Below are positions 1 to 10,074 of a stretch of DNA of 64,000 nucleotides, one piece after another. A model generated the notes under the pieces. That model did not search any database and was not told the DNA's origin. It saw nothing but the letters and a program-made list of their open reading frames with translations. A program made the position numbers and the translations under genes. Position 1 is the stretch's first letter; every line of letters begins with the position of its first letter. This DNA is from Streptomyces sp. ITFR-21 (GTDB lineage: Bacteria; Actinomycetota; Actinomycetes; Streptomycetales; Streptomycetaceae): the NCBI RefSeq assembly GCF_031844685.1, contig NZ_CP134605.1, positions 1,831,501 through 1,895,500 of the forward strand, given 5' to 3'.

Positions 1-2092
1 CGGTGACGAACGGCACGATCGGGTGCAGCAGCCGCAGCACCACGTCCAGCACCTCGCCGAGCACCCGGCCGGAGACCCTGGCGGGCTCGCCGCCCTGGAG
101 GAAGACGGTCTTGGACAGCTCGACGTACCAGTCGAAGACCTCGTCCCAGGCGAAGTGGTACAGCGTGTCGCTCAGCTTCGCGAACTGGAAGTCGTCGTAG
201 AGCGCGTCCGCCTCGGCGACGACCGTGTTCAGCCGGGACAGGATCCACCGGTCGATCGCGGCCAGCTCCTCCTCGGCGTGCAGCGGGCCCTCGACGGTGG
301 CGCCGTTCATCAGCGCGAACCGGGTGGCGTTCCAGATCTTGTTGGCGAAGTTGCGGGACGCCTGCACCCAGTCCTCGCCGATCGGCACGTCCGCGCCGGG
401 GTTGGCGCCGCGGGCCAGGGTGAAGCGCACCGCGTCGGAGCCGTAGGCGTCCATCCAGTCCAGCGGGTCGACCGAGTTGGGGTTGGACTTGGACATCTTC
501 TTGCCGAACTCGTCGCGGACCAGGCCGGTCAGCGCGATGGTGTGGAAGGGCGCGACGCCGTCCATCACGTAGAGGCCGAACATCATCATCCGGGCGACCC
601 AGAAGAAGATGATGTCGTGGCCGGTCAGCAGCACGTCGGTCGGGTAGAACTTCTCCAGCTCCGGCGTCTGTTCGGGCCAGCCCAGGGTGGAGAACGGCCA
701 CAGCCCGGAGGAGAACCAGGTGTCCAGGACGTCGGAGTCCTGGGTCCAGCCCTCGCCGGGGGCGGGGTCGTCGGGTCCGACGCAGATCTGCTCGCCGTCC
801 GGGCCATACCAGACCGGGATGCGGTGGCCCCACCACAGCTGCCGCGAGATGCACCAGTCGTGCATGTTGTCGACCCAGTCGAAGTACCGCTTGGCCAGCT
901 CCGGCGGGTGGATCCGCACCCGGCCGTCGCGGACCGCGTCACCGGACGCCTTCGCCAGCGGGGCGACCTTGACCCACCACTGGAGCGACAGCCGCGGCTC
1001 GACGGTGGTCCTGCAGCGCGAGCAGTGCCCGACGGAGTGGACGTACGGGCGCTTCTCGGCGACCACCCGGCCCTGCTCGCGCAGCGCCTCGACGATCGCC
1101 GAGCGCGCCTCGAAGCGGTCCAGCCCCTGGAAGGGGCCGGGGACGGTGATGACGGCGCGCTCGTCCATGACGGTGAGCGACTCCAGGCCGTGCCGGCGGC
1201 CGATGGCGAAGTCGTTCGGGTCGTGGGCGGGCGTCACCTTGACCGCGCCGGTGCCGAACCCGGGGTCGACATGGGTGTCGGCGACGACCGGGATCGTGCG
1301 GTCGGTGAGCGGCAGCTTGATCCGCCTGCCGACCAGGTGGGCGTAGCGCTCGTCGTCGGGGTGCACCGCGACCGCGGTGTCGCCGAGCATGGTCTCGACC
1401 CGGGTGGTCGCGACCACGACGGACTCCTCGCCGTCGCCGTAGCGCAGCGAGACCAGCTCACCCTCGTCGTCCTGGTAGTCCACCTCGATGTCGGAGATGG
1501 CCGTCAGACAGCGCGGACACCAGTTGATGATCCGCTCGGCGCGGTAGATCAGCTCGTCGTCGTAGAGCTTCTTGAAGATGGTCTGGACCGCGCGGGACAG
1601 GCCCTCGTCCATCGTGAAGCGCTCGCGTGACCAGTCGACGCCGTCGCCGAGGCGGCGCATCTGGCCCAGGATCCGGCCGCCGTACTCTTCCTTCCACTGC
1701 CAGACCCGCTCGACGAACGCCTCCCGGCCGATGTCCTGCCGGGACTTCCCCTCGTCGGCGAGCTGCTGCTCGACCTTGTTCTGGGTGGCGATGCCGGCGT
1801 GGTCCATGCCGGGCAGCCAAAGGGACTCGTAGCCCTGCATGCGCTTGCGGCGGGTGAGGGCGTCCATCAGTGTGTGCTGGAAGGCGTGCCCGAGGTGCAG
1901 CGTGCCGGTGACGTTCGGCGGCGGGATGACGATGGTGTACGGCGGCTTGCCGCTCTTCGCGTCGGCCTCGAAGTACCCCCGCTCCACCCAGCGCCCGTAC
2001 AGCGCCCCCTCTACCTCGGCCGGCGCGTACTGGGTCGGCAGTTCGGGGGTGCTGGTCGGCCCGCGGTCGGGGCGCTGAGTGTTGTCGGTCAC
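1..2092 (-). CDS. valS: Valine-tRNA ligase (ValS), 3' end beyond the left edge
   Basis: Charges tRNA-Val with valine in the cytoplasm. About 697 codons are inside the window and the C-terminal part (anticodon-binding and coiled-coil regions) is cut off by the left edge. The class I signatures are visible: an HIGH-type HLGHA near residue 66 (about 1886-1897) in the context [13 protein letters not shown], and KMSKS at residues 532-536 (485-499). The start is GTG at 2092, giving [10 protein letters not shown]. It precedes the usual Streptomyces ValS opening, which runs into [21 protein letters not shown]. The editing domain lies between the two motifs. No T-box leader is visible in the 117 bases upstream. 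Confidence 0.95.
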   Translation of the reverse strand, partial: MTDNTQRPDRGPTSTPELPTQYAPAEVEGALYGRWVERGYFEADAKSGKPPYTIVIPPPNVTGTLHLGHAFQHTLMDALTRRKRMQGYESLWLPGMDHAGIATQNKVEQQLADEGKSRQDIGREAFVERVWQWKEEYGGRILGQMRRLGDGVDWSRERFTMDEGLSRAVQTIFKKLYDDELIYRAERIINWCPRCLTAISDIEVDYQDDEGELVSLRYGDGEESVVVATTRVETMLGDTAVAVHPDDERYAHLVGRRIKLPLTDRTIPVVADTHVDPGFGTGAVKVTPAHDPNDFAIGRRHGLESLTVMDERAVITVPGPFQGLDRFEARSAIVEALREQGRVVAEKRPYVHSVGHCSRCRTTVEPRLSLQWWVKVAPLAKASGDAVRDGRVRIHPPELAKRYFDWVDNMHDWCISRQLWWGHRIPVWYGPDGEQICVGPDDPAPGEGWTQDSDVLDTWFSSGLWPFSTLGWPEQTPELEKFYPTDVLLTGHDIIFFWVARMMMFGLYVMDGVAPFHTIALTGLVRDEFGKKMSKSNPNSVDPLDWMDAYGSDAVRFTLARGANPGADVPIGEDWVQASRNFANKIWNATRFALMNGATVEGPLHAEEELAAIDRWILSRLNTVVAEADALYDDFQFAKLSDTLYHFAWDEVFDWYVELSKTVFLQGGEPARVSGRVLGEVLDVVLRLLHPIVPFVT

Positions 2093-2209
2093 GGAGCCGA
2101 TTCTACGGGGGCGAACCGGGCCGTTACGAACCGGTTGCCGCCCCGGGGAGTGGAGGGGACATGCCATCCGCGAGGATGGGCGGACGCGTACACGGAGGGG
2201 ACGAAAGAC

Positions 2210-3103
2210 ATGAGCCACAACCAGCCGCCGCCGAACCCGTACGAACCGCCGCCCGCGGAGGGCGGCTACGGGTCGCCGCAGCCCCCGCAGGGGGAGCCGC
2301 GGCCCGGCTACGGCTCCCCTCAGGAGCCGCCCGCGCAGCCGGTGCACGGGGAGGTGCCGCCGCAGCCGGCGTACGGGCAGCCCGCCCACGGGTACGGGCA
2401 GCCGTCGGTGCCGCCGCGGGCCGGCCGGGGCCGGCGGACCGGGGTCGTCGTGGCCGCGGCCGTGGTGGCGCTGGTGGTGGCCGGCGCGGCGGTCGTCCTG
2501 GTCAACCGGGGCGGCGGGTCGTCCGGCGACGGTAAGAGGTACAAGCTGGCCACCCCGGCGACGGTCGCGACGGACTACAAGAAGAGCAGCGACCCGTCGG
2601 CGTCGCAGGACGGTTTCGACGACGACGACGTGGCCCTGCTCAAGAAGCTCGGCATGGCCGACCCGCAGCCGGTGTCGGCCGGGTACGTCGAGGGCTCGGA
2701 GACGACCGGCAGGCTGCTGTCGTTCAGCGGGGCGTGGGGCAGCGTCAAGGACCCGAAGAAGGTCGCCGACGGCATGATGGCCGAGATGCGCTCGCAGGCC
2801 GCGAAGGACAACGGTGTCGAGAGCGACGGCACCACGACCGAGCTGATCGGGGGCGTCCAGACACTGCACCCGGCCGGGGCGGACGACGCGGTCGTGGAGT
2901 GCCAGAGCGCGAAGATCACCGACGGGCAGTCGAAGCAGGCCATCACGCTGCCGATCTGCCTGTGGGCGGACCGCAGCACGGTCGGCACGATCACCCCGAT
3001 CGACCTGTCGTTCTTCACCGCCGGCGGCGGGGCGACCAGCGCCCAGAGCACCGCGGACCTGCTGGCGAAGGTGCGCACCGACACCCGGGTGGAGGTCGGG
3101 TAG
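2210..3103 (+). CDS. Proline-rich single-pass membrane protein of unknown function
   Basis: Not a family I can name. The 297-residue product has a Pro/Gly/Tyr/Gln-rich cytoplasmic head (residues 1-75), a basic stop (RAGRGRR), one membrane helix (about 80-102, [20 protein letters not shown]) and an outside domain of about 190 residues with two late cysteines (in VECQSA and LPICLW). This layout is common among streptomycete membrane proteins of unknown role. The ATG at 2210 was chosen because GGAGG sits about 12 bases upstream; an open frame continues further 5' but without codon support. It stands alone, divergent from valS and convergent with clpX. Confidence 0.8.
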   Translation: MSHNQPPPNPYEPPPAEGGYGSPQPPQGEPRPGYGSPQEPPAQPVHGEVPPQPAYGQPAHGYGQPSVPPRAGRGRRTGVVVAAAVVALVVAGAAVVLVNRGGGSSGDGKRYKLATPATVATDYKKSSDPSASQDGFDDDDVALLKKLGMADPQPVSAGYVEGSETTGRLLSFSGAWGSVKDPKKVADGMMAEMRSQAAKDNGVESDGTTTELIGGVQTLHPAGADDAVVECQSAKITDGQSKQAITLPICLWADRSTVGTITPIDLSFFTAGGGATSAQSTADLLAKVRTDTRVEVG

Positions 3104-3144
3104 CGACCCGGCCGCCGGCCGCGCCGCCGCCCGGCGGCGGCGAA

Positions 3145-3179
3145 GGGGGCGCCCGGTCCGCGATGGACCGGGCGCCCCC
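3145..3179. terminator. Bidirectional hairpin terminator between the membrane protein and clpX
   Basis: A perfect 15-bp stem (arm starts GGGGGCGCCCGG) with a 5-base loop GCGAT, followed by TTT on the + strand and flanked by AA on the other side. It sits between the stop codons of two convergent genes, so it can serve both. Confidence 0.85.
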
Positions 3180-3216
3180 CTTTCCGCAGGCTCGCAGCGC
3201 GTCGTACGGCCGCGGG

Positions 3217-4500
3217 CTAGGCGCTCTTCTGCTCGCCCTTGCCGATGATCCGGGGCTCGCGGGGCACCAGCGTGGGGTTGACGTTGGAGTGCACCACGTC
3301 CGCGGTGATGACGACCCTGGCCACGTCCTTGCGGGAGGGCACCTCGTACATCACCGACTGGAGGACTTCCTCCATGATGGCGCGCAGGCCGCGCGCACCG
3401 GTCTGCCGCAAGATCGCCTGGTCGGCGATGGCCTCCAGCGCGGCGCGCTCGAACTCCAGCTCCACGCCGTCGAGTTCGAAGAGCTTCTGGTACTGCTTCA
3501 CCAGCGCGTTGCGCGGCTCGACCAGGATCTGCAGCAGTGCCTCGCGGTCCAGGTTGTGGACGTTGGTGATGACCGGAAGCCGGCCGATGAACTCGGGGAT
3601 CATGCCGAACTTGACCAGGTCCTCCGGCATGATCTCGGAGAACTGGTCGGCCATGTTCAGCTCGCGCTTGGAGCGGATGGTCGCGCCGAAGCCGATGCCC
3701 TTGGCGCCCGCCCGGGCCTCGATGATCTTCTCCAGGCCGGCGAACGCGCCGCCCACGATGAACAGCACGTTCGTCGTGTCGATCTGGATGAACTCCTGGT
3801 GCGGGTGCTTGCGCCCGCCCTGCGGCGGCACCGAGGCGGTGGTGCCCTCCAGGATCTTCAGCAGCGCCTGCTGGACGCCCTCGCCGGAGACGTCCCGGGT
3901 GATCGACGGGTTCTCGCTCTTGCGGGCGACCTTGTCGATCTCGTCGATGTAGATGATCCCGGTCTCGGCCTTCTTGACGTCGTAGTCCGCCGCCTGGATC
4001 AGCTTCAGCAGGATGTTCTCGACGTCCTCGCCCACGTAGCCGGCCTCGGTGAGGGCGGTGGCGTCCGCGATGGCGAACGGCACGTTCAGCATCCGGGCCA
4101 GGGTCTGGGCCAGCAGGGTCTTGCCGGAGCCGGTGGGGCCCAGCAGCAGGATGTTGGACTTCGCCAGCTCGATGGCGTCGTCATGGCCGGGACGGCCGCT
4201 CTCGCCCGCCTGGACGCGCTTGTAGTGGTTGTAGACCGCGACCGAGAGGGCCTTCTTCGCCGGCTCCTGGCCGACCACGTAGCTCTCCAGGAACTCGTAG
4301 ATCTCCCGCGGCTTGGGCAGATCCTCCCACCGCACCTCGGAGGACTCGGCGAGCTCCTCCTCGATGATCTCGTTGCAGAGGTCGATGCACTCGTCGCAGA
4401 TGTACACACCCGGGCCTGCGATGAGCTTCTTCACCTGCTTCTGGCTCTTTCCGCAGAACGAGCACTTCAGCAGGTCTCCACCGTCACCGATGCGTGCCAC
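3217..4500 (-). CDS. clpX: ClpX, ATP-dependent unfoldase subunit of the Clp protease
   Basis: Recognises and unfolds substrates and feeds them to the ClpP chamber in the cytoplasm. The 427-residue product has the N-terminal zinc-binding domain (C13, C16, C35, C38), Walker A GPTGSGKT at 121-128, Walker B IIYIDEID, and the AAA+ and C-terminal helical domains of full length. The GTG at 4500 ([11 protein letters not shown]) is chosen over an in-frame ATG at 4539: GAAGGGG lies 9 bases before the GTG and known ClpX proteins begin at this residue. It is 187 bases downstream of clpP2 in the same direction. That gap holds an imperfect inverted repeat (about 4599-4625), so clpX may be partly uncoupled from the clpP genes. 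Confidence 0.97.
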   Translation of the reverse strand: MARIGDGGDLLKCSFCGKSQKQVKKLIAGPGVYICDECIDLCNEIIEEELAESSEVRWEDLPKPREIYEFLESYVVGQEPAKKALSVAVYNHYKRVQAGESGRPGHDDAIELAKSNILLLGPTGSGKTLLAQTLARMLNVPFAIADATALTEAGYVGEDVENILLKLIQAADYDVKKAETGIIYIDEIDKVARKSENPSITRDVSGEGVQQALLKILEGTTASVPPQGGRKHPHQEFIQIDTTNVLFIVGGAFAGLEKIIEARAGAKGIGFGATIRSKRELNMADQFSEIMPEDLVKFGMIPEFIGRLPVITNVHNLDREALLQILVEPRNALVKQYQKLFELDGVELEFERAALEAIADQAILRQTGARGLRAIMEEVLQSVMYEVPSRKDVARVVITADVVHSNVNPTLVPREPRIIGKGEQKSA

Positions 4501-4687
4501 GAGGTGTTTCCCCTTCGCCTGGGATCCGCCGACCTTCAACGGAGCCTGGTGCTTCTCTCATCGACGGTACCTTGCCGCGCCCCCCGTGTGGGCCCCCCTT
4601 GGACGTACTCGCTCTCCGAGTCCAAGGAGGGCCGGCCACGGGTGCGGGCCCACGACGCCGTCAGTCGCCGGCTGTCAGACGTTCACG

Positions 4688-5362
4688 TCAGACACTGACC
4701 GAGGTCTTGCGAGTGGAGACGATCTGGTCGATCAGACCGTAGCTCAGCGACTCCTCGGCGGTGAGGATCTTGTCCCGCTCGATGTCGTCGCGGATCTGCT
4801 CGATCGGCGTGGTGGAGTGCTTGGCGAGCATCTCCTCCAGTTGCTGGCGCATCCGGATGATCTCGTTGGCGGCGATCTCCAGGTCGGACACCTGACCGCG
4901 GCCGGTCTCACTGTACGGCTGGTGGATGAGCACCCGGGCGTTGGGGAGCGCCATCCGCTTGCCGGGGCTGCCGGCCGCCAGCAGTACGGCGGCGGCGGAG
5001 GCCGCCTGGCCCATGCAGACCGTCTGGATGTCGGGCTTCACGAACTGCATGGTGTCGTAGATGGCGGTCAGCGCGGTGAAGGAGCCGCCGGGGCTGTTGA
5101 TGTAGACCGAGATGTCGCGGTCGGGGTCCATCGACTCCAGGCACAGCAGCTGCGCCATGACGTCGTTGGCGGAGGCGTCGTCGATCTGCACACCGAGGAA
5201 GATGACGCGCTCCTCGAACAGCTTCGCGTACGGGTCGTACTCGCGCACGCCCTGCGAGGTGCGCTCGACGAAGCGCGGGATGACGTAGCGGGCCTCGGCG
5301 CCGAACACACCGGGCCGCTCGGCCTTGGTGCGCTCGTACAGACCGCTACCGGGGAAGTTCAT
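4688..5362 (-). CDS. clpP2: ClpP2, ATP-dependent Clp protease proteolytic subunit
   Basis: Serine peptidase subunit that forms the degradation chamber with ClpP1. The 224-residue sequence shows the catalytic triad S122 (in GQAASAAA), H147 (in IHQPY) and D197 (in ERDK), plus the INSPGGS oxyanion-hole loop. The ATG at 5362 gives [12 protein letters not shown], in line with the usual ClpP2 opening; GGTGGA about 10 bases upstream is a modest ribosome site. It lies 71 bases after clpP1, which suggests co-transcription. Streptomyces often carries a second pair (clpP3-clpP4), but the position beside clpX and tig identifies this as the housekeeping pair. Confidence 0.95.
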   Translation of the reverse strand: MNFPGSGLYERTKAERPGVFGAEARYVIPRFVERTSQGVREYDPYAKLFEERVIFLGVQIDDASANDVMAQLLCLESMDPDRDISVYINSPGGSFTALTAIYDTMQFVKPDIQTVCMGQAASAAAVLLAAGSPGKRMALPNARVLIHQPYSETGRGQVSDLEIAANEIIRMRQQLEEMLAKHSTTPIEQIRDDIERDKILTAEESLSYGLIDQIVSTRKTSVSV

Positions 5363-5433
5363 GGGGTTCACGTCCACCGTCCTGGTGATGAAGAGCTTCG
5401 AGGGATCTGCGGGGCCGCCGGGGCTCGGACCGG

Positions 5434-6051
5434 TCAGGCCGCACCGGTGCCGCCGCCGCCCGGGACATGCGCGGCGGAGAGCATCACGCCGTCCAGCAGG
5501 CCGTACTCCTTGGCCTCCTCGGCGGAGAACCAGCGGTCGCGGTCGGAGTCCTTGGTGATCTGCTCGAAGGTCTGGCCGGAGTGCTGGGCGATCAGCTCGG
5601 CCATCCGGCGCTTGGTGTGCAGCAGCTGCTCGGCCTGGATCTTGATGTCGGTGGCGGAGCCGCCCAGGCCGGCGGAGGGCTGGTGCATCAGGATGCGGGT
5701 GTTCGGCAGCGCGAACCGCTTGCCGGGGGTGCCCGCGGTGAGCAGGAACTGGCCCATCGAGGCGGCCATGCCCATCGCGATGGTCACGACGTCGTTCTTG
5801 ATGAACTGCATCGTGTCGTAGATGGCCATGCCGGCGGTCACGGAGCCGCCGGGGCTGTTGATGTACAGGTAGATGTCCTTGTCCGGCTCGGCGGCAAGGA
5901 GGAGCAGTTGCGCGGTGATCTTGTTGGCGATGTCGTCGTCGACCGCCTGGCCGAGGAAGATGATTCGCTCGCCGAGCAGCCGGTTGTAGACCTGGTCGCC
6001 GAGGCCACCGAAGGTCGGCTCGCCGGCGGCGGAAGGCATCGGAGTCGTCAC
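5434..6051 (-). CDS. clpP1: ClpP1, ATP-dependent Clp protease proteolytic subunit
   Basis: First gene of the clpP1-clpP2 operon; its product assembles with ClpP2 into the tetradecameric peptidase docked by ClpX or ClpC. The 205-residue product has S98 (GMAASMG), H123 (LMHQPS) and D172 (DRDRW). The GTG at 6051 ([12 protein letters not shown]) is preferred over the internal ATG at 6039, because AGGTGG is 4 bases upstream of the GTG and 16 from the ATG. ClpP1 and ClpP2 share the fold but differ at the N-terminus and in loop residues, as in other actinobacteria. A ClgR-type operator lies about 160 bases upstream. Confidence 0.96.
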   Translation of the reverse strand: MTTPMPSAAGEPTFGGLGDQVYNRLLGERIIFLGQAVDDDIANKITAQLLLLAAEPDKDIYLYINSPGGSVTAGMAIYDTMQFIKNDVVTIAMGMAASMGQFLLTAGTPGKRFALPNTRILMHQPSAGLGGSATDIKIQAEQLLHTKRRMAELIAQHSGQTFEQITKDSDRDRWFSAEEAKEYGLLDGVMLSAAHVPGGGGTGAA

Positions 6052-6208
6052 GTATCCACCTGCTCGTTGTCGCGGACGGCAGGAGTGCCGCCACAGGGTC
6101 TTCTCAGGGCCGGGGCCCGCGCTCCGGCGTCGCCGGTGCTGCACCCCTGCCCTCCTCCTTACGGACCCTAACGCGCAGGTGGGGCCCAGCAGTCCCCTAC
6201 GTGGAACT

Positions 6209-6222
6209 GTTCGCTGTCAGCG
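6209..6222. promoter_or_regulatory. Candidate ClgR operator upstream of clpP1
   Basis: GTTCGCTGTCAGCG matches the published Streptomyces ClgR motif as I recall it (GTTCGC, five bases, GCG) exactly. ClgR activates clp genes in actinobacteria. The site lies between the tig terminator and clpP1, about 157 bases before the clpP1 start, where an activator site is expected. Confidence 0.65.
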
Positions 6223-6251
6223 CAGGGTGCGGGCCGGGGCCGGGCGAAGGG

Positions 6252-6287
6252 CACGGGCCCGAACGCGGCAGGGCGTTCGGGCCCGTG
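6252..6287 (-). terminator. Hairpin terminator after tig
   Basis: Perfect 15-bp stem (CACGGGCCCGAACGC and its complement) with a 6-base loop, about 30 bases beyond the tig stop codon. There is no T-run, as is common for streptomycete terminators. Confidence 0.8.
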
Positions 6288-6317
6288 GACGGCTGTACGG
6301 ACGGCGGTGCGGCCGGG

Positions 6318-7733
6318 TCAGCCCTTGGCGGTGTCGTCCGCGTCGCCGGCGCCGTCCGCCTCGTCCGCGTCGCCGGAGGCGGCGAGGGCGGCCTGGAGCG
6401 TCTCCGCGGCCGCGTCCTCCTCCTCGTCCTGCAGGTCCACCGGCTCACCGTTGGTGTCGGTGACCTTGGCGGCCTCGACGACCACCGCGAGCGCCTTGCC
6501 GCGGGCGACCTCGCCGACCAGGATCGGCACCTGGCCGCCTTCGACCACGGCCTGGGCGAACTGGTCCGGGGTCATGCCGGAGGTGGCGGCGCGGCGCATG
6601 AGGTGCTCGGTGAGCTCCTCCTGGTTGACCGACAGCTTCTCCTTGTTGACCAGCTCGTCGAGGATGAACTGGGTCTTGATGCCCTTGACCGCCTGCTGTT
6701 CGAGCTCCGCGTCGTACTCCTCGCGGGTCTTGCCCTCGCCCTCCAGGTACGTCTCCCAGGTCTGGCCGGTGGCCGGGAACTGGTGGTGCTCCAGGTTGTG
6801 GATGCGGGTGCCGATCTCGTCCTGGAGCAGCTTCTCCGGGATCGGGACCTCGACCAGCTCGATGAGGGCGTCCAGGACTTTCTCCTGGGCCTGGGTGGCC
6901 TGGTCGAACGACTTCATCCGGGCGAGGCGCTTGCGGTTGTCCTCGCGCAGCTCCTCAAGGGTGTCGAACTCGGAGGCGAGCTGGGCGAAGTCGTCGTCCA
7001 GCGCGGGCAGTTCGCGCGCCTGGACGTCGGTGACGTCGACCTTGACGGTGGCCTCGCGGCCGGAGGCGGTGCCGCCCTTGAGCTCGGAGGTGAAGGTGGC
7101 CGAGCCGCCCTTCTCCAGGCCGATGACCGCCTCGTCGATGCCGTCCAGGAGCTGGCCGGAGCCGATGGTGTAGCTGACGCCGGTGGCGACGCCGTCCTCC
7201 AGCACCTCGCCGTCGACGCCCGCCTCCAGGTCCACCACGACGACGTCGCCGTCGGCGGCGGGGCGGTCGACCGGGGTGGTGGCCGCGAAGCGGTCGCGCA
7301 GCTCCTCCAGGGAGGTGTCCACGTCCTCCTCGGTGACCTCGACGGCGTCCACGACGACCTCGATGCCGGAGTAGTCCGGGATCGCGATGGCCGGGCGGAT
7401 GTCCACCTCGGCGGTGAACTTGAGCTCGTCGCCGTCGTTGAACTCGGTGATGTCGACGTCGGGCTGGCCGAGAACGTTCAGCTCACCTTCGTTGACCGCA
7501 TCCGTGTAGAACTTGGGCAGCGCGTCGTTGATGGCCTCTTCGAGGACCGCGCCACGGCCGAACCGCTGGTCGATGACGCGCGCAGGGATCTTGCCCTTGC
7601 GGAAGCCCGGCACCGTGACCTGCTGGTTGATCTTCTTGTACGCCGCGTCGAGGCTGGGCTTGAGCTCCTCGAAGGGCACCTCGACAGTGAGTCGAACCCG
7701 GGTCGGGTTCAGAGTCTCGACGGCGCTCTTCAC
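6318..7733 (-). CDS. tig: Trigger factor, ribosome-associated folding chaperone
   Basis: Binds at the ribosome exit tunnel and shields nascent chains. The 471-residue product has the N-terminal ribosome-binding domain with the signature GFRKGKIP (about residues 43-50), a central FKBP-type prolyl isomerase domain (about 155-240, [11 protein letters not shown]) and the helical C-terminal domain. It ends in an acidic tail of D, E and A residues ([11 protein letters not shown] and [13 protein letters not shown]), as in other streptomycete homologues. The ATG at 7733 follows an AGGAGA ribosome site. It precedes the clpP operon in the same direction, but a strong hairpin separates them. Confidence 0.96.
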   Translation of the reverse strand: MKSAVETLNPTRVRLTVEVPFEELKPSLDAAYKKINQQVTVPGFRKGKIPARVIDQRFGRGAVLEEAINDALPKFYTDAVNEGELNVLGQPDVDITEFNDGDELKFTAEVDIRPAIAIPDYSGIEVVVDAVEVTEEDVDTSLEELRDRFAATTPVDRPAADGDVVVVDLEAGVDGEVLEDGVATGVSYTIGSGQLLDGIDEAVIGLEKGGSATFTSELKGGTASGREATVKVDVTDVQARELPALDDDFAQLASEFDTLEELREDNRKRLARMKSFDQATQAQEKVLDALIELVEVPIPEKLLQDEIGTRIHNLEHHQFPATGQTWETYLEGEGKTREEYDAELEQQAVKGIKTQFILDELVNKEKLSVNQEELTEHLMRRAATSGMTPDQFAQAVVEGGQVPILVGEVARGKALAVVVEAAKVTDTNGEPVDLQDEEEDAAAETLQAALAASGDADEADGAGDADDTAKG

Positions 7734-7856
7734 GGTTGGGTCTCCTTGGGGGCTTTACGTTGATGGGGCGGTTCGCCGTGCGCCGGTAGGTTGCGCGCGT
7801 CCTGTCACCGACCGCCCATCCTACCGGTTACCACAAAGCTCGCTGAGGGGGTCGTA

Positions 7857-7878
7857 CCGCGGCCCCCGGGGGCCGCGG
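7857..7878 (-). terminator. Perfect 22-bp palindrome, likely tRNA-Pro terminator
   Basis: CCGCGGCCCCC followed directly by its reverse complement, about 50 bases beyond the 3' end of tRNA-Pro in its direction of transcription. It would also stop read-through into the tig leader. Confidence 0.55.
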
Positions 7879-7926
7879 GCCTCCGGGACGGCGGCGCCGG
7901 ACCCCGGCCCGCCACGGAACTGCTGG

Positions 7927-8000
7927 TCGGGGTGGCCGGATTCGAACCGACGGCCTTCCGCTCCCAAAGCGGACGCGCTACCAAGCTGCGCCACACCCCG
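7927..8000 (-). tRNA. tRNA-Pro (anticodon TGG)
   Basis: A 74-base cloverleaf on the minus strand. The acceptor stem CGGGGTG pairs with CACCCCG with discriminator A; the D-arm is GCGCAGCTTGGTAGCGC, the anticodon loop TTTGGGA gives TGG, and the T-loop is GGTTCGAATCC. The 3' CCA is not encoded. Confidence 0.95.
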
Positions 8001-8110
8001 CTGGTGCGACACGTAGAGTACATGCCTCCGTACCCCTGGGCAGCCCGTGCTCACGCGCCGTCGCGCCGGTTCGACCGGCCGCTGTCCGGTGTGCCAGAAT
8101 CACAGGCGTC

Positions 8111-8181
8111 GCGGGCGTAGCTCAATGGTAGAGCCCTAGTCTTCCAAACTAGCTACGCGGGTTCGATTCCCGTCGCCCGCT
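8111..8181 (+). tRNA. tRNA-Gly (anticodon TCC)
   Basis: A 71-base cloverleaf. The acceptor stem GCGGGCG pairs with CGCCCGC with discriminator T; the anticodon loop CTTCCAA gives TCC and the T-arm is GGGTTCGATTCCC. The 3' CCA is not encoded. It is transcribed away from tRNA-Pro, with 110 bases between the two 5' ends. Confidence 0.95.
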
Positions 8182-8294
8182 CTCGGTCGTCCTTCCCGCG
8201 GCGGCCCGGCCGGCTCCCGCCGTCCGGGCCGCCGCGGTCTGCGCCCCCGGCCGGGCCGTCCGCTCCGCCGCCCGGCTCCGCCCGCTCCCGCGGG

Positions 8295-8747
8295 TCAGTC
8301 GACCGGGATGCCCTGGGGGGACTTGATGCGCTTCATGATCATCTGCGAGTTGACGTCGGTGACCCCCGGCAGGGCGATGAGGCGGTCGGTCCAGAAGCGC
8401 TCGTAGGCGTCGGAGTCGGCCACCGCGATGCGCAGGAGGCTGCCGGGCGCGCCGTAGAGGCGGTACGCCTCGACGACGTCCGGGATGGACTGCAGGCGCT
8501 CCTCGAAGGCGGCCACGGAGGCGCGGTCGCGGCGGACCTCGACGGAGGCGAAGACCTCGAACCCGCGGGCGACGGCGGCCGGGTTGACCACCGCGCGGTA
8601 GCTCTGGATGACGCCGTCGTCCTCCAGCTGGCGCACCCGGCGCAGGCACGGGGACGGGGTGAGGCCGACGCGCTGGGCGAGTTCCTGGTTGGTGAGCCGG
8701 CCGTCCGCCTGGAGCTCACGCAAGATACTTCTGTCGATGGCGTCCAT
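8295..8747 (-). CDS. Lrp/AsnC-family transcriptional regulator
   Basis: A 150-residue feast/famine regulator: an N-terminal winged helix-turn-helix (residues 1-60, with LTNQELAQRVGLTPSPCLRRVRQLEDDG as helices 2-3) and a C-terminal RAM ligand-binding domain (about 65-145) that forms oligomers and usually binds an amino acid. It is divergent from the asparaginase gene with 124 bases between the starts. Control of that gene, its own gene, or a nearby amino-acid function is therefore a reasonable inference. The ligand cannot be read from sequence. Confidence 0.92.
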   Translation of the reverse strand: MDAIDRSILRELQADGRLTNQELAQRVGLTPSPCLRRVRQLEDDGVIQSYRAVVNPAAVARGFEVFASVEVRRDRASVAAFEERLQSIPDVVEAYRLYGAPGSLLRIAVADSDAYERFWTDRLIALPGVTDVNSQMIMKRIKSPQGIPVD

Positions 8748-8793
8748 GAAGGCACTTCATAGCACGGAACGACCGGATACCGGTGAGTATTAG

Positions 8794-8826
8794 CAATCAT
8801 CTGGCAGGTCTACGCGCATATCATTG
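8794..8826. promoter_or_regulatory. Possible Lrp operator in the divergent promoter region
   Basis: An unusually AT-rich patch with near-symmetric ends (CAATCAT at 8794 and ATCATTG at 8820, one mismatch) midway between the divergent regulator and asparaginase genes. Lrp proteins bind loose palindromes of this kind. Support is position and symmetry only. Confidence 0.3.
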
Positions 8827-8871
8827 TGTCGGCGGGCAGCACCCATCAGCACCCTTGGAGGCGAAGGCATC

Positions 8872-9915
8872 GTGCGACACGTCGTGGTCATCAGCACCGG
8901 AGGCACCATCGCCAGCCGGTGGCAGGGCGACGGGTACGCGGCCGAGGCCGCGGGGCAGGAGGTGCTGGCCGCCGGGGCCGTACCGGAGAGCGTGGACGTG
9001 ACGGTGGTGGACCTGTTCACCGTGAACAGCTCCCGGCTGACCACCGACCACCAGCTGCGGCTGCTGCACACCGTGCACGAGGTGCTGGCCGACCCCTCGG
9101 TGGACGGCGTGGTCGTCACCCACGGGACCGACACCCTGGAGGAGTCGGCGTTCTTCCTGGACCTCTTCCACCGCGACCGGCGCCCGGTGGTCTTCACCGG
9201 CGCCCAGCGGCCGCTGGACGCCGAGGACGGTGACGCGGCGGGCAACCTCTACGACGCGCTGCTGACCGCCGCCACCGGCCGCGACATCGGCGCGGTGATC
9301 GTCTTCGCGGGCCAGGTCTTCGCCGCCCGCGGCACCGTGAAGAAGCACACCGTGGACGCGCGGGCCTTCGGCGACCCGGACGGACTGCCGCTGGGCCGGG
9401 TCGAGTTCGGCCGGGTCAGCTGGGGCCGGCGGCGCAGCCGGCCGGCCGCGCTGCCGCTGCCGGCGCCCAGGGCCGCCGCCCCCAGGGTGGACATCCTGAT
9501 GCACCACAGCGACGGCGACGCCGTCCTGCTCGACGCCTCGCTGGCGGCCGGCGCCCGGGGCGTCGTGGTGGTCGGCACGGGCGCGGGCAACGCCAACCCG
9601 CAGGTGGCCGGATCCGTCGCCAGGGCCACCGCCGACGGAGTGCTGGTCGCGGTCAGCACCCGGGTCGCGGCCGGCGCGGTCGCCCCGCTGTACACCGGAG
9701 GCGGCGCCGTGGACCTGGCGGCGGCCGGCGCGCTGCTGGCCGGCACGCTGCGCCCCGGTCAGGCGCGGATCGCGGTACTGGCCGCGCTGCTGGCCGCGGG
9801 GGCCCCGGGCGCCGACGGCGCGGACGCCGCGCAGATCCTGCGCGGCATCCTGGAGGCCGCCCCGCAGGCGCTGCCCGTCTCAGAGCTTTATCTGATTGAT
9901 CGTGTCGGCAAGTGA
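8872..9915 (+). CDS. L-asparaginase (asparaginase/glutaminase family)
   Basis: Hydrolyses L-asparagine to aspartate and ammonia. The 347-residue product carries both catalytic threonine signatures: TGGTIAS near residue 10 and THGTDTLEESAFFLDLF around residue 83. No signal peptide is visible, so it should be cytoplasmic. The GTG at 8872 (VRHVVVISTGGT) has GGAGG 10 bases upstream; the in-frame upstream ATG at 8824 lacks a ribosome site. The last 12 codons (SELYLIDRVGK and stop) run antisense over the end of the small membrane protein gene at 9880-10074 and are less GC-rich than the rest. They may be a recent extension after loss of an earlier stop. Confidence 0.93.
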   Translation: MRHVVVISTGGTIASRWQGDGYAAEAAGQEVLAAGAVPESVDVTVVDLFTVNSSRLTTDHQLRLLHTVHEVLADPSVDGVVVTHGTDTLEESAFFLDLFHRDRRPVVFTGAQRPLDAEDGDAAGNLYDALLTAATGRDIGAVIVFAGQVFAARGTVKKHTVDARAFGDPDGLPLGRVEFGRVSWGRRRSRPAALPLPAPRAAAPRVDILMHHSDGDAVLLDASLAAGARGVVVVGTGAGNANPQVAGSVARATADGVLVAVSTRVAAGAVAPLYTGGGAVDLAAAGALLAGTLRPGQARIAVLAALLAAGAPGADGADAAQILRGILEAAPQALPVSELYLIDRVGK

Positions 9916-10074
9916 CGTGAGGAAGCGGTTGACGGACGGGGCCATGTTCGTCGAGGCGACGAAGAACCCGAAGAGGGCCGCCACGATCGCCGGGCCGACC
10001 TTGATGGACTTGCTCCTGATCATCACGAACAGCACGATCGCCAGCAGCAGCACCACGGACAGGGAGACAACCAC
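9880..10074 (-). CDS. Small conserved-type membrane protein, 64 residues
   Basis: The product is almost all membrane segment: helix 1 about residues 2-19 (VVSLSVVLLLAIVLFVMI), a short basic turn (RSKSIK), helix 2 about 26-42 (GPAIVAALFGFFVAST), then an amphipathic tail ending TINQIKL. It resembles small membrane proteins widespread in Streptomyces, of unknown function. The GTG at 10074 has GAGGAAG about 9 bases upstream, the best ribosome site around. It converges with the asparaginase gene and the two coding ends overlap by 36 bases. Confidence 0.75.
   Translation of the reverse strand: MVVSLSVVLLLAIVLFVMIRSKSIKVGPAIVAALFGFFVASTNMAPSVNRFLTSLADTINQIKL

Noticed and set aside
2093..2209. T-box riboswitch before valS
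   Set aside because: No T-box core (TGG-containing motif) or specifier structure could be found in the short leader.
7771..7784. Second ClgR-like site GTTCGCCGTGCGCC upstream of tig
   Set aside because: The last three bases are GCC, not GCG, in the required spacing, so it is a near match only.
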